From: RUG563 sp964549135
GTDB taxonomy: Bacteria; Bacillota; Clostridia; Christensenellales; Aristaeellaceae
Reading direction: 5' to 3'
Assembly (NCBI GenBank): GCA_964549135.1
Contig: CAZJUJ010000004.1
Span: 1-64,000, forward strand
Length of the DNA: 64,000 nt
Shown piece after piece: positions 8,937-17,505 of the stretch (positions are counted from its first letter, which is position 1; each line of letters opens with the position of its first letter). The notes beneath the pieces are model-generated. The model was not told the origin of the DNA, did not search any database, and was given only the letters and a program-made list of their open reading frames with translations. A program made the position numbers and the translations under genes.

Positions 8937-9614
8937 ATGTCCTTTCAGCGTTTTGACACCGTCATGGAAAGCCGCCCCATCCGCGATATCGCCTATGAGC
9001 AGCTGAAGCATGCCATCATTACCGGAGAGATTCCCGCCGGTTCCCGCATCGTGGAAACGGTGTATGCCGATCAACTGCATATCAGCCGCACCCCCCTGCG
9101 GGAGGCCCTGAGAAAGCTGGAAAGAGACGGCCTGGTGGAATATGTATTGCATCGGGGCGTGGTGGTGCGCGCATTTACCATCAATGATATTGAGGAGATT
9201 TTCACCATCCGCAACGCCATGATGATGCTGATTCTGCCCTCCGTCATCGAAAACGTAACGGAGGAGGCGCTGGAAAAGCTCAGGGCCATTCTGGGCGAAA
9301 TGGATATTGCCCAGGAAAAGGCCGATGCCGATGCCCTGGCCATCCAGAACCGCGCCTTCCACAGCACCATTGAGCGGCTTTCCGATAAGCGGCGCATCCT
9401 GCGGGTGATTGACAGCCAGGAGGAATACATTATCCGCTTCTCCGCCCTGACCATCGCCAGCATCGTCCGCCGCTCCAATGCCCATCAGGAGCATCATCAG
9501 ATGCTTGAATTGCTGGAAAAAAGGGATCTGGAGGGCCTGAAAACCCTGATGCAGCATCATCTGGAGGAAAGCAAGGAAACCTGCCTGGCCGCCGTGGCCG
9601 AAAGAAAAATCTGA
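8937..9614 (+). CDS. GntR-family transcriptional regulator (FadR/FCD subfamily)
   Basis: A 225-residue regulator. The N-terminal winged helix has IAYEQLKHAIITGEIPAGSRI and RTPLREALRKLERDGLVEY, the GntR signature. The C-terminal all-helical FCD domain (NAFHSTIERLSD-like, HQEHHQMLELLEKRDL) usually binds small organic acids and often a metal through histidines. The ligand and regulon cannot be read from the sequence. It has a good promoter, and the AGGAGG site at 8923-8929 sets the ATG at 8937. The peptidase operon begins 35 bases later, so it may regulate that operon or itself. Confidence 0.9.
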   Translation: MSFQRFDTVMESRPIRDIAYEQLKHAIITGEIPAGSRIVETVYADQLHISRTPLREALRKLERDGLVEYVLHRGVVVRAFTINDIEEIFTIRNAMMMLILPSVIENVTEEALEKLRAILGEMDIAQEKADADALAIQNRAFHSTIERLSDKRRILRVIDSQEEYIIRFSALTIASIVRRSNAHQEHHQMLELLEKRDLEGLKTLMQHHLEESKETCLAAVAERKI

Positions 9615-9649
9615 TTGTTCTGCAGGCGCATCTGCGCAGAAAGGAAAAA

Positions 9650-11419
9650 ATGATGGATTGGACCTGGGATTTAAGCGTATTATACCGCGATTTTGACGAC
9701 CCGAAGATTGAAGAGGATTTTGCCGCGCTGAAGGAAATCAGCGAAAATGCAAAAAACATGATGACCGGCGATCCCAAAACCGCCCTGGAAAATATGACCG
9801 ACGCCTTTGAGGAAATCAGCCGTCTTTCCTCCTCCCTTGGCAGCTTTGCCAATCTGACCCTTGCCACCGATGCCACCCATAAGGCGGCCCAGCAGATGAT
9901 GGATCGGCTGATGGTTTTTTCCGTTCAGCTTTCTCTGCTTTCCTCCGCCTTTACCCGCTATGTCGGCGGCATTGAAAATCTGGAAGAGATCATCGCCGGC
10001 AGCGAAAAGCTGCAGAAGGTGGCCTTCTCCCTGCGGCTGGAGCAGAAAACCGCCGCGCATCTGATGGATCCCGCCGTGGAGGAATGGGTGCTGAAAATGT
10101 CGCTCACCGGCGGCGATGCCTTCTCCAATCTGCGGGATAAGCTGGATGCCACGCTGATGGTGGATTTCCGGGGCGAGCAGCTTCCTCTGGCTGCCGCCCG
10201 GGCCAAGGCCTATGATCCCGATCCCCAGGTGCGCAGGGAGGCCTACGAGGCCGAGCTTGCCTCCTATTCCAAGGTGGAAATCTCCCTGGCGGCCTGCTTG
10301 AACGCCATTAAGGGCGAGGCACTGACCATGGTGGAGGCCAAGCATTTTGATTCCGTTCTGGATCGGACGCTCTTCCAATCCAATATGGATCGCGATACCC
10401 TGGAGGCCCTGCTCACCGCCATCCGGGAATATCTCCCCGTCTTCCGCAAATATCTGCGCAAGAAGGGCGAAATTCTGGGCCATAAGGATGGCATTCCCTT
10501 CTATGATCTCTTTGCGCCACTTTCGCCCAAGGGCTTTACCCCCAAGGTATACACCATTGAGGAGGCCCGGGAAAAGCTGATCAGGGAAATGAGCAAGTTT
10601 TCTCCCGATATGGGCGTTTTCATTGCCGAAGCCTTTGATAACCGCTGGATCGATGTCTTCCCCCGGGAGGGCAAGGGCGGCGGCGCCTTCTGCTCCGGGC
10701 TGCATCATCTCAATATGAGCCGGGTGCTGACCAATTTTGCCGGCTCCTTCTCCGATGTTTCCACCCTGGCCCATGAGCTGGGCCATGCCTGGCATGATCG
10801 CTGCATGGCGGGGCTGCCCTCCAGCATGATCGATGCGCCCATGCCGCTTTGCGAAACGGCCTCCATTTTCAATGAAACGCTGCTGGCCAATGCCGCCATG
10901 GAGCAGGCGGATAAGCCCGAGCGGCTGGCCCTGCTGGAGGGCAATCTGATGGAGACCACCCAGACCATCGTGGATATCTACAGCCGCTATCTCTTTGAAT
11001 CCGCCGTGATCGAGCAGAGGAAGGAGCGCACCCTTTCTGCGGATGAGCTGAAGGAAATGATGCTTGCCGCCCAGGAGGAAAGCTACGGCGACGGCCTGGC
11101 CCGGGATGTGCGCCATCCCTATATGTGGGCCTGCAAGAGCCATTATTATTCCTCCTATTTCTCCTTCTATAATTTCCCCTATGCCTTCGGTCAGCTTTTC
11201 GGCGCGGGGGTCTATGCCCAGTATAAGGCGGAGGGCGCTTCCTTTGTGCCCAAGTATAATCAGCTGCTCCGCTCCTGCGGCAGCGATATGGTGGCCGATG
11301 TGGCGGCCAGCGTGGGCATTGATGTGCGCAGCGTGGATTTCTGGCGCAGCTCCCTGCAGGTCTATGCCCGCCAGATTGAGGAATTCATCGCCCTGGCCGA
11401 TGAACTGATGGCCGAATAA
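9650..11419 (+). CDS. pepF: M3-family oligoendopeptidase, PepF/PepB type
   Basis: A 589-residue zinc metallopeptidase. The catalytic motif HELGHAWHD, preceded by FAGSFSDVSTLA, and the downstream glutamate in LCETASIFNETL fit clan MA, family M3. Length and layout (long helical N-terminal part, catalytic half after about residue 360) match PepF oligoendopeptidases, cytosolic enzymes that cleave short peptides. Two ATGs lie in tandem at 9650 and 9653; GAAAGGA is upstream. It heads a co-directional run with an Lrp regulator and an aminotransferase, suggesting peptide and amino-acid turnover. Confidence 0.93.
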   Translation: MMDWTWDLSVLYRDFDDPKIEEDFAALKEISENAKNMMTGDPKTALENMTDAFEEISRLSSSLGSFANLTLATDATHKAAQQMMDRLMVFSVQLSLLSSAFTRYVGGIENLEEIIAGSEKLQKVAFSLRLEQKTAAHLMDPAVEEWVLKMSLTGGDAFSNLRDKLDATLMVDFRGEQLPLAAARAKAYDPDPQVRREAYEAELASYSKVEISLAACLNAIKGEALTMVEAKHFDSVLDRTLFQSNMDRDTLEALLTAIREYLPVFRKYLRKKGEILGHKDGIPFYDLFAPLSPKGFTPKVYTIEEAREKLIREMSKFSPDMGVFIAEAFDNRWIDVFPREGKGGGAFCSGLHHLNMSRVLTNFAGSFSDVSTLAHELGHAWHDRCMAGLPSSMIDAPMPLCETASIFNETLLANAAMEQADKPERLALLEGNLMETTQTIVDIYSRYLFESAVIEQRKERTLSADELKEMMLAAQEESYGDGLARDVRHPYMWACKSHYYSSYFSFYNFPYAFGQLFGAGVYAQYKAEGASFVPKYNQLLRSCGSDMVADVAASVGIDVRSVDFWRSSLQVYARQIEEFIALADELMAE

Positions 11420-11437
11420 CCAAAAAGGAGAAAAAGC

Positions 11438-11929
11438 ATGCAAGCCTTGAAAGCGCAGATTCTGGAAATCCTGTGCGAGGATTGCCGCACGCCGCTGGAG
11501 CGCATTGCGGTAATGACCGGGGCGGATCTGCCCCGGGTGGCGCAGGCCATCGATGAAATGGAAAAGGATCGGGTCATCCTACATTACGCCCCCATGATCA
11601 ACTGGGATCGCACGGACAGGGAGCGGGTGGAGGCCATGATCGAGGTCAAGGTCACTCCCCAGCGGGATATGGGCTTTGATGCCATCGCGGGCCGCATTTA
11701 TCGCTTTGAAGAGGTAAAGAGCGTTTATCTGATGAGCGGCGGGTATGACCTGCTTGTGCTGGTGGAGGCCCGCACCCTGAAGGAACTGGCCCTCTTTGTC
11801 AGCGAAAAGCTCAGTCCGCTGGATACCGTTACCGGCACGGCCACCAGCTTCGTCCTCAAGCGTTATAAGCAGGACGGCGTCATTTTCGTGGGCGAAAGCG
11901 CCGATCGTCGGCTGGCGGTGTCCCCGTGA
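11438..11929 (+). CDS. Lrp/AsnC-family transcriptional regulator
   Basis: A 163-residue regulator. The N-terminal helix-turn-helix (ILEILCEDCRTPLERIAVMTG) and the C-terminal RAM/AsnC ligand domain (EVKVTPQRDMGFDAIAGRI, MSGGYDLLVLVEARTL) are complete. Lrp-family proteins form octamers that bind amino acids. AAAAGGAG precedes the ATG at 11438. Its stop overlaps the GTG of the aminotransferase gene, so the regulator and enzyme are translationally coupled; local regulation of that operon is likely. Confidence 0.9.
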   Translation: MQALKAQILEILCEDCRTPLERIAVMTGADLPRVAQAIDEMEKDRVILHYAPMINWDRTDRERVEAMIEVKVTPQRDMGFDAIAGRIYRFEEVKSVYLMSGGYDLLVLVEARTLKELALFVSEKLSPLDTVTGTATSFVLKRYKQDGVIFVGESADRRLAVSP

Positions 11930-13101
11930 GCCAGCGCTTCGTCTCCCCCCGGGTGGCCCAGGTGCCCCCCAGCGGTATCCGCCGTTTTTTCGATATCGCA
12001 GCCACCATGAAGGGCGCGATTTCTCTGGGCGTGGGCGAGCCGGATTTCGTCACGCCCTATCATATCCGCAGCGCCGCCATTGACAGCCTGATGGACGGGG
12101 AAACCCAGTATACCCCCAATATGGGCCTGCTTCCCCTCCGCCAGGAAATTGCGGAATATCTTTCCCGCCGCTTTCAGGTCTCCTATGATCCCGAAAAGGA
12201 GATCATGGTAACGGTTGGGGCCAGCGAGGCCATTGATCTGGCCCTGCGCGTATGCCTGCGGCCCGGGGATGAGGTGATTCTCCCCGATCCCGGCTATGTC
12301 AGCTATGCCCCCTGCGTCACCTTTGCAGGCGGAACGGCTGTGCCCGTGCCCACCCATGCAGAGGATGAATTCCGCCTGACGGCCAGGGGCATGGAAAGCG
12401 CCATCACGGAAAAGACCCGGGCGCTGATCTTCCCCTATCCCAATAATCCCACCGGCGCGGTCATGACCCGGGAGGAAATGCTGAAGATTGCCGCCGTGGC
12501 GGAAAAGCATGATCTGCTTGTCATCAGCGATGAAATCTATGGGGAATTGACCTATAACGGCGAAAAAACCATCGCCTTTTCCTCCCTGCCCGGCATGAAG
12601 GAGCGCACCATCCTGATCAACGGCTTCTCCAAGGCCTTTGCCATGACGGGCTGGCGGCTGGGCTATGCCTGCGCCCCCCGGGAGCTTCTCCGGGAAATGA
12701 ACAAGATTCATCAATATGCCATTATGTGCGCCCCCCGGCAGGCCCAGGTAGCCGGTATCCAGGCCCTGAAAAAGGGCAGGGAAAACGGCTATGAGGATGT
12801 GGAAACCATGCGGCGCAGCTATGACCGCCGCCGCCGGGTGATGCTGGATGCCCTGCGCAAAATGAACCTGAGCTGCTTTGAGCCCCAGGGGGCCTTCTAT
12901 TGCTTCCCCTCGGTGGAATCCACCCATCTGAGCAGCGAAGAATTCTGCACCCGCCTTCTGCAGGAGGAAAAGGTGGTCTGCGTGCCCGGCGATGCCTTTG
13001 GCCCCTCGGGCGCGGGGCATATCCGCTGCTGCTATGCCACCGATCTTTCCCTGATGCTGGAGGCCTTCCAGCGGATGGAGCGGTTCATCCGCTCTCTGTA
13101 A
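11926..13101 (+). CDS. Class I/II PLP-dependent aminotransferase
   Basis: A 391-residue fold-type I aminotransferase. The motifs are GVGEPDFVTP, the PLP phosphate region TVGASEAIDLALR, FPYPNNPTGAVM, SDEIYGELTY and the Schiff-base lysine in NGFSKAFAMTGWRLGYA. This pattern is typical of the aspartate/aromatic/MalY-PatA-like group found beside Lrp regulators in Firmicutes; the exact substrate is unknown. The start is GTG at 11926, overlapping the Lrp stop (GTGA). Confidence 0.9.
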   Translation: MSQRFVSPRVAQVPPSGIRRFFDIAATMKGAISLGVGEPDFVTPYHIRSAAIDSLMDGETQYTPNMGLLPLRQEIAEYLSRRFQVSYDPEKEIMVTVGASEAIDLALRVCLRPGDEVILPDPGYVSYAPCVTFAGGTAVPVPTHAEDEFRLTARGMESAITEKTRALIFPYPNNPTGAVMTREEMLKIAAVAEKHDLLVISDEIYGELTYNGEKTIAFSSLPGMKERTILINGFSKAFAMTGWRLGYACAPRELLREMNKIHQYAIMCAPRQAQVAGIQALKKGRENGYEDVETMRRSYDRRRRVMLDALRKMNLSCFEPQGAFYCFPSVESTHLSSEEFCTRLLQEEKVVCVPGDAFGPSGAGHIRCCYATDLSLMLEAFQRMERFIRSL

Positions 13102-13128
13102 TCGCCAATTTCCGTCAAGGAGGAGCCC

Positions 13129-14295
13129 ATGAAAAAAATCTGGCCCGTGCTGATGCTGCTTTTCCTGCTTATCTTGCTCTGCATGCCCTGCGTGCAGGCC
13201 GAGGAAGAGGAGGAGCTTTCCTATTACAGCATCATGAATCCCATTACGCCCACGCCCGATCCCGCCGCCACGCCCTCGCCCGCGCCTACCCTTGTCCCCT
13301 CGCCCACCCCGGTTTTCCAGGCGGATGGCAGCGTAATGCTCACCATTACCGCCGTGGGCGATGTGACCATCGGCCGAAACGTGCAGCATTCCGGCACCTC
13401 CATTTTTGAAAAGGAGCTTGCCAAGCAGGACGGCGATATCAATTTCATTTTCCGCAATGTCAAGGATATTTTTGAGGCCGATGATCTGACCATCGCCAAT
13501 TTTGAAGGCGTGCTGGCGAATGATTATTCCATCCCCTCCAATAAGCGGGATAACAGCTATCTTTTCCTGGCCCCCACCAGCTATGTAGAGGCGCTGACCC
13601 AGAACAGCGTGGAGGCCGTCACCATGGAAAATAACCATGTGGGCGATTTCGGGGATGACGGCATCGCCTCCACCATCCAAACCATGGAGGAGGCCGGCGT
13701 GGTCTGGAGCAATAAGGAAAATATGGGCGTGTATGAAACCCAGGGCGTGCGCATCGCCATGCTTGCCTATCAGACCCTCAATCAGCCCATCTCCTCGGAG
13801 GAATTAAAGCATGTGGTGGATGCGGATATTCAGGCCGCCAGGGCCACCTGCGATCTGGTGATCGTTTCCTTCCATTGGGGCAATGAATTGGATTATGCCC
13901 CCCGGGATAATCAGATCATGCTGGGCCGCGCCGCCATTGATTCCGGGGCCGATCTGGTGCTGGGGCATCATAGCCATCGCATCAATCCCATCGAGGAATA
14001 TAACGGCAAATATATCGTCTATTCCCTGGCCAATTGCTCCTTTGCGGGCAATAATAAGCCCAGCGATATGTTCACCTTCATTTTCCAGACCCGCTTTAAG
14101 ATCAAGGACGGCGAAATTCTCTCCAATTCCTTCCGCATCATTCCCTGCCGCATTTCTTCCCGAAAGGATTATAACGATTTCGCCATTACGCCCCTGACCG
14201 AGCAAAGCAATATCGATACCGTGCTTTCCACCCTGCAGAAGCATGGCAAGAATCTCACCTATCATGTAAGCTCCTATCCCATGGAATGGCAATAA
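13129..14295 (+). CDS. Secreted CapA-family (poly-gamma-glutamate synthesis-type) metallophosphatase-like protein
   Basis: A 388-residue exported protein. An N-terminal signal peptide (MKKIWPVLMLLFLLILL, cleavage near VQAEE) is followed by a Pro/Thr-rich linker to about residue 63. The PGA_cap domain follows with ITAVGDVTIGRN, DLTIANFEGVL, TMENNHVGDFGDDGI, VSFHWGNELDYAP and DLVLGHHSHRI. These are the metal-site motifs of the CapA/calcineurin-like superfamily. CapA helps export poly-gamma-glutamate in Bacillus; no capBC genes are nearby, so polymer synthesis cannot be claimed. AAGGAGG sets the ATG at 13129. A second CapA domain is encoded at 17506-19428. Confidence 0.87.
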   Translation: MKKIWPVLMLLFLLILLCMPCVQAEEEEELSYYSIMNPITPTPDPAATPSPAPTLVPSPTPVFQADGSVMLTITAVGDVTIGRNVQHSGTSIFEKELAKQDGDINFIFRNVKDIFEADDLTIANFEGVLANDYSIPSNKRDNSYLFLAPTSYVEALTQNSVEAVTMENNHVGDFGDDGIASTIQTMEEAGVVWSNKENMGVYETQGVRIAMLAYQTLNQPISSEELKHVVDADIQAARATCDLVIVSFHWGNELDYAPRDNQIMLGRAAIDSGADLVLGHHSHRINPIEEYNGKYIVYSLANCSFAGNNKPSDMFTFIFQTRFKIKDGEILSNSFRIIPCRISSRKDYNDFAITPLTEQSNIDTVLSTLQKHGKNLTYHVSSYPMEWQ

Positions 14296-14328
14296 TCCCC
14301 CACGAAAGAAAGCACCGCAAAGGATGAT

Positions 14329-15294
14329 GTGGCTGTGCATGCCAGAATAATGCTGCTGCCCGCAAGCGCGCCCGGCGAAAAGCTGTGCGGCTTTGCCGAG
14401 CAGATTCTTACCGAGGTTTCCGCCGCCTTTCAGCATAGCTTTTCGCTGATGCGGGGAAAAATCGGCGAAAAATCCCTGGCCGCCCGTCAGGAGGCGCTGA
14501 CGGAGGAAACGGCGGATGCCTGTCTCAAATGCCAGGCGGTGCTGCTCTGCGACGCCGAATGCCCCGGGGCCCAGGCGCTTTATGACGCCCTGGATCTGCC
14601 GCTTCGCATCCGCTCCTTCTGCGTGCCGGATGCCCTGTGCGGCCGCCATGAGGCCCCTGTTTCCCTCTGGCTGGCCCAGGCGCTCTCCATCGATGATGAT
14701 ACCCTGCGCCGCGCCGCCCATTCCGCCCTCCTGTTTGCCCAGGAGATGGATATCCCCTTTTCCCATGTGCCCCCTGCCGGGGCGTCCAGGGAGAATTGGG
14801 AGGAAATCCTCCGGGAAAAAAGCGCCGCCTTCCCCGCCGTTTCGGCTGCCGCCCTTTCCGCACCGGATGCAGCCGCCGCGCTGGTTTCCGCCCCCAATCA
14901 ATTGGGGCTGTTCTTCTGCCCGCCCTATGCCGGGGGCATCCTGCATGCCGCCGCCACCGCTCTTTGCAATTATCCCGCCATGATGCATGACGCCGCCTTT
15001 GACGAGGAAATCGGCGTGTATGCGCCCTATATCCCGAAAGATCAGCAGCCGGAGGACTGCGCGCCCTTCGCCGTTGCCCTGTCGGTCGGGGCGATGCTGC
15101 GCTATTCGCTGCATCTTTTGCGGGAGGCCGGCTGCGTGGAGGCCGCCGTCAATAATGTGCTTTCCTCCGGCTGGCGCACCCCCTCCTCCCATGGCGCAGA
15201 CGGCACGCAGAAAACCGGCCAGGAATTGGTTGATCTCATCTGCGAGCAGATTTCCGTTGCCGGGGAACTGATGGGCAAGGCCGGCATTACCTGA
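14329..15294 (+). CDS. Degenerate isopropylmalate/isocitrate dehydrogenase-fold (LeuB-like) protein
   Basis: A 321-residue protein starting at GTG 14329 (AAAGGA upstream). The C-terminal third resembles LeuB/Icd dehydrogenases: ALSVGAMLRYSLHLLREAG, then an RTPSS segment, a GTQKTGQ-like element and a terminal helix. The N-terminal part starts with IMLLPASAPGEK, where the family has a GDGIGPE loop. The family's catalytic aspartates and the NAD/metal motif near NLFGDILSD are replaced (APNQLGLFFCPPYAGG). It is therefore probably not an active beta-decarboxylating dehydrogenase. It is last in the pepF-lrp-aminotransferase run. The assignment rests on spaced motifs and is moderate. Confidence 0.6.
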   Translation: MAVHARIMLLPASAPGEKLCGFAEQILTEVSAAFQHSFSLMRGKIGEKSLAARQEALTEETADACLKCQAVLLCDAECPGAQALYDALDLPLRIRSFCVPDALCGRHEAPVSLWLAQALSIDDDTLRRAAHSALLFAQEMDIPFSHVPPAGASRENWEEILREKSAAFPAVSAAALSAPDAAAALVSAPNQLGLFFCPPYAGGILHAAATALCNYPAMMHDAAFDEEIGVYAPYIPKDQQPEDCAPFAVALSVGAMLRYSLHLLREAGCVEAAVNNVLSSGWRTPSSHGADGTQKTGQELVDLICEQISVAGELMGKAGIT

Positions 15295-15309
15295 CCCCCC
15301 TGCCTCATC

Positions 15310-15478
15310 CCCACACCCAAACCGCGTTCCTTTCCGGTATCTAAACCATCATTCAACTCCCGTATCCAAACCGGCATTTCATCACCTATCCAAACTACCG
15401 TTCCATCCTTTATCAAGTCTGGCGTTCCATCCCCTATCCAAACCGACACCTCATTTCCGCGTCCAATCTCCCGCGCTA
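15310..15478. repeat. Degenerate 24-base tandem repeat array
   Basis: Six to seven imperfect units of about 24 bases with the core TATCCAAACCGGCATTTCAT run through this convergent intergenic space (unit starts near 15310, 15334, 15359, 15383, 15407, 15431 and a partial at 15455). There are no unique spacers, so it is not a CRISPR array. On the minus strand it could encode an eight-residue repeat, but no ribosome site or credible gene accompanies it. Together with the terminator at 15487 it fills the 339-base gap. Confidence 0.7.
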
Positions 15479-15486
15479 CGCATACG

Positions 15487-15527
15487 AAAAAGGCCTTTCC
15501 CTGTTTTTAGCAGAGAAAGACCTTTTT
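15487..15527. terminator. Bidirectional intrinsic terminator
   Basis: AAAAAGG-CTTTC-CTG and its near-complement CAG-GAAAG-CCTTTTT form a long stem with two mismatches around a TTTTTAG loop. A-run and T-run flanks allow termination from both converging genes. Confidence 0.7.
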
Positions 15528-15633
15528 GCTGTTCAAACCGATATCGTCCGCCCATCATTTCCCTGGGGCGAATGCAATCATTGCGGGGGCTGATGAGGGA
15601 AAAAGCGCCCTCCAGCAATATTTTCCCGTCCCG

Positions 15634-16587
15634 CTATTTCTTCATCACGATCTGATACGCCGTGCAGCCGATGCCGATGCAGCAGGCGGCCATCACGCTA
15701 TAGCAGGCCCAGACGGGGATCACCGCCGATTTATCAATCGCAAATTCCATCCAGATGCTGATGCCGATGCAGAGCAGGAAAATCCCGAAGCAGGCGGCCA
15801 TGCGTGCGGGCGGCATCCGCCTGTCCCGGGGCCGCCGAAGCCATGGGATCAGCGCCGCCAGCATAAGCCCTGCCAGCACCAGCACCGCCGTCAGCTGGCT
15901 CACCCGCACAAACAGCCACCGGAGAAAATTATCCCGCCGCAGGCTTTCCAATAAAATCTGGCAGGTGCAATAGAGGATCAGGAATACCCTGGCCTCCTCC
16001 CCTGCCGCTCCGCGCTTTTTCAGCATAAGCACCAGGAAAATGGCCAGCGCCGCCGCGCCCTCCAGCAGGAAAATGGCCCAATACCATTCCCCGTATTCAT
16101 TGCATACCGCAAAGGGAAAACGCCAGAAGGCCTCGTTTTCCACATACATGCCAATGCCCTCGCCGCTGAAAAACTCCGCAAAGCGGCAAAGGGCAATGGT
16201 CAGCGCCCCGGGGGCCGCCAGGGCATCCAGGATCGCCGCGCATTTCTGCCCGGTGATTTTCGCAGTCATCAGGGCGGCCAGCGCCGCGCCCCCCGCCGCG
16301 CCCCAGAGGGCATAGCCCCCGTCAAAGAGGCGCAGCATATTTCCCGCGCCGATTTCCAGATAAAAGCTGATCCGGGCCAGGCAATAGAAAGCCCGTGCGC
16401 CGAGCAGGCCCAGGGGCAGCGAAAGCATGGCGAAAATCCCGGCGGTATCCGCCTTGAGCCCCCGCCTTTTCTGCTCCCGCCCAAGCAGCCATAGGCCCAG
16501 CGCCAGCGAAAGCACAACGCACAGGGCATAGGCCGTCACCGGCCTGCCAAAGATCGTAAAGAGCGTATAGCGAGCCATCGTTTCCAT
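15634..16587 (-). CDS. Lgt-like polytopic membrane protein (diverged prolipoprotein diacylglyceryl transferase family)
   Basis: A 317-residue protein with about eight to nine hydrophobic segments. The order LGARAFYCLAR, LRLFDGGYALWGAAGGA and CRFAEFFSGEGIG follows the Lgt framework, in which Lgt transfers diacylglycerol to lipoprotein cysteines. The family's conserved His in the YHGG loop is a Trp here and the usual Asn of the RxxNF motif is Glu, so normal Lgt activity is doubtful. It is last in an envelope operon behind a NAGPA-domain gene. It may act on another lipid or be a paralogue; a second true lgt would then be elsewhere in the genome. Confidence 0.7.
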   Translation of the reverse strand: METMARYTLFTIFGRPVTAYALCVVLSLALGLWLLGREQKRRGLKADTAGIFAMLSLPLGLLGARAFYCLARISFYLEIGAGNMLRLFDGGYALWGAAGGAALAALMTAKITGQKCAAILDALAAPGALTIALCRFAEFFSGEGIGMYVENEAFWRFPFAVCNEYGEWYWAIFLLEGAAALAIFLVLMLKKRGAAGEEARVFLILYCTCQILLESLRRDNFLRWLFVRVSQLTAVLVLAGLMLAALIPWLRRPRDRRMPPARMAACFGIFLLCIGISIWMEFAIDKSAVIPVWACYSVMAACCIGIGCTAYQIVMKK

Positions 16588-16599
16588 CTGGATTTCCCC

Positions 16600-17487
16600 T
16601 TAATCAGGCTGATAGGCGCAGGCAAAATAGAGAATATCGCAAAGGGGCCGCCGCTTGGGATTATTGGGCGAATTGATCTTGTCATTCTGGAAGACCATGG
16701 TGGTGGAGGAGCCGCCATCCAGATTATAGGCGTTCTGCACGCCCTCAAAGGAGGCAACCAATTCGGAAAACTGCTCCAGATTCATGCCAACAGAGCCGGG
16801 ATCCTCCGGCCCCTCGGCGGCGATGCACAGGTATTCCAGCGGCCCAACCTGGGCCAGGCACATCCGCTGGGCCGATTTCAGGGCGGCGTTATCCATATCC
16901 ACATAGCCGGTCTGGCGCACGCCATCGATGACCAGCCCCGGGCCAAAGGTATAGCCGTTAATGACCGTTCCATCAAAGGCCTCGATATCCGCATTGGTGG
17001 CATTCTTGAAAATATGCAGATCGCCCTTATCATCAATGATCAGCACATCATAATCCCCATTGCATTTGGTGCGGTATACCTTGCCCTGCCGCGCCACATA
17101 GCCCACCCCATTACGGGCGGAGAAAAAATCGCCGTTGATGGCCAGCACCGCATTGACCCGCTTGGCCATGGAGGTGCCCATCAGGGTGGAGGGGGAATAA
17201 TAGCTCTGGGCCATGGCCGAGCGGAGCTGGCTGGCGCCTGCAATTTTCACATGGGCCACCACATAATTGGTATCGTAGATGCGGCCCTTTTCGATCTTGA
17301 CGGAAATGGAGGGATCCTCATATTCCCATTCGCCGGTATAGCCCTCCGGAAGGGGCTTGAGCCCCGCCTTGGCATCCAGCGCCAGCTCCGTCACCTCGGC
17401 CTGGGCGATAATCGTGCCCGAGGGCACCAGCACCAGCAGCATCAGCAGCATCAGCACAATCAGCAGCGTCCTGATCGTTTTTTTCAT
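16600..17487 (-). CDS. Exported phosphodiester glycosidase (NAGPA-domain) protein
   Basis: A 295-residue protein with an N-terminal signal peptide (hydrophobic to about residue 28, VPSGTIIAQA). The NAGPA domain follows, with VNAVLAINGDFFSARNG, FGPGLVIDG and the C-terminal AYNLDGGSSTTMVFQ motif. The family hydrolyses glycosyl phosphodiesters such as GlcNAc-phosphate linkages in envelope polymers; bacterial members are often linked to exopolysaccharide or cell-wall genes. It lies between the DUF6273-CapA gene (18 bases upstream) and the Lgt-like gene (12 bases downstream), forming an envelope operon. AGGAGGAAG precedes the ATG. Confidence 0.88.
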   Translation of the reverse strand: MKKTIRTLLIVLMLLMLLVLVPSGTIIAQAEVTELALDAKAGLKPLPEGYTGEWEYEDPSISVKIEKGRIYDTNYVVAHVKIAGASQLRSAMAQSYYSPSTLMGTSMAKRVNAVLAINGDFFSARNGVGYVARQGKVYRTKCNGDYDVLIIDDKGDLHIFKNATNADIEAFDGTVINGYTFGPGLVIDGVRQTGYVDMDNAALKSAQRMCLAQVGPLEYLCIAAEGPEDPGSVGMNLEQFSELVASFEGVQNAYNLDGGSSTTMVFQNDKINSPNNPKRRPLCDILYFACAYQPD

Positions 17488-17505
17488 CTTTCTTCCTCCT
17501 TGGCC

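Noticed and set aside
9680..11443. 587-codon open frame antisense to the M3 peptidase gene
   Set aside because: It is a shadow of the GC-rich peptidase gene, with biased His/Gly/Ile composition and no ribosome site.
15310..15478. Possible CRISPR array (24-base repeats)
   Set aside because: Units are contiguous and diverged, with no unique spacers and no cas genes nearby.
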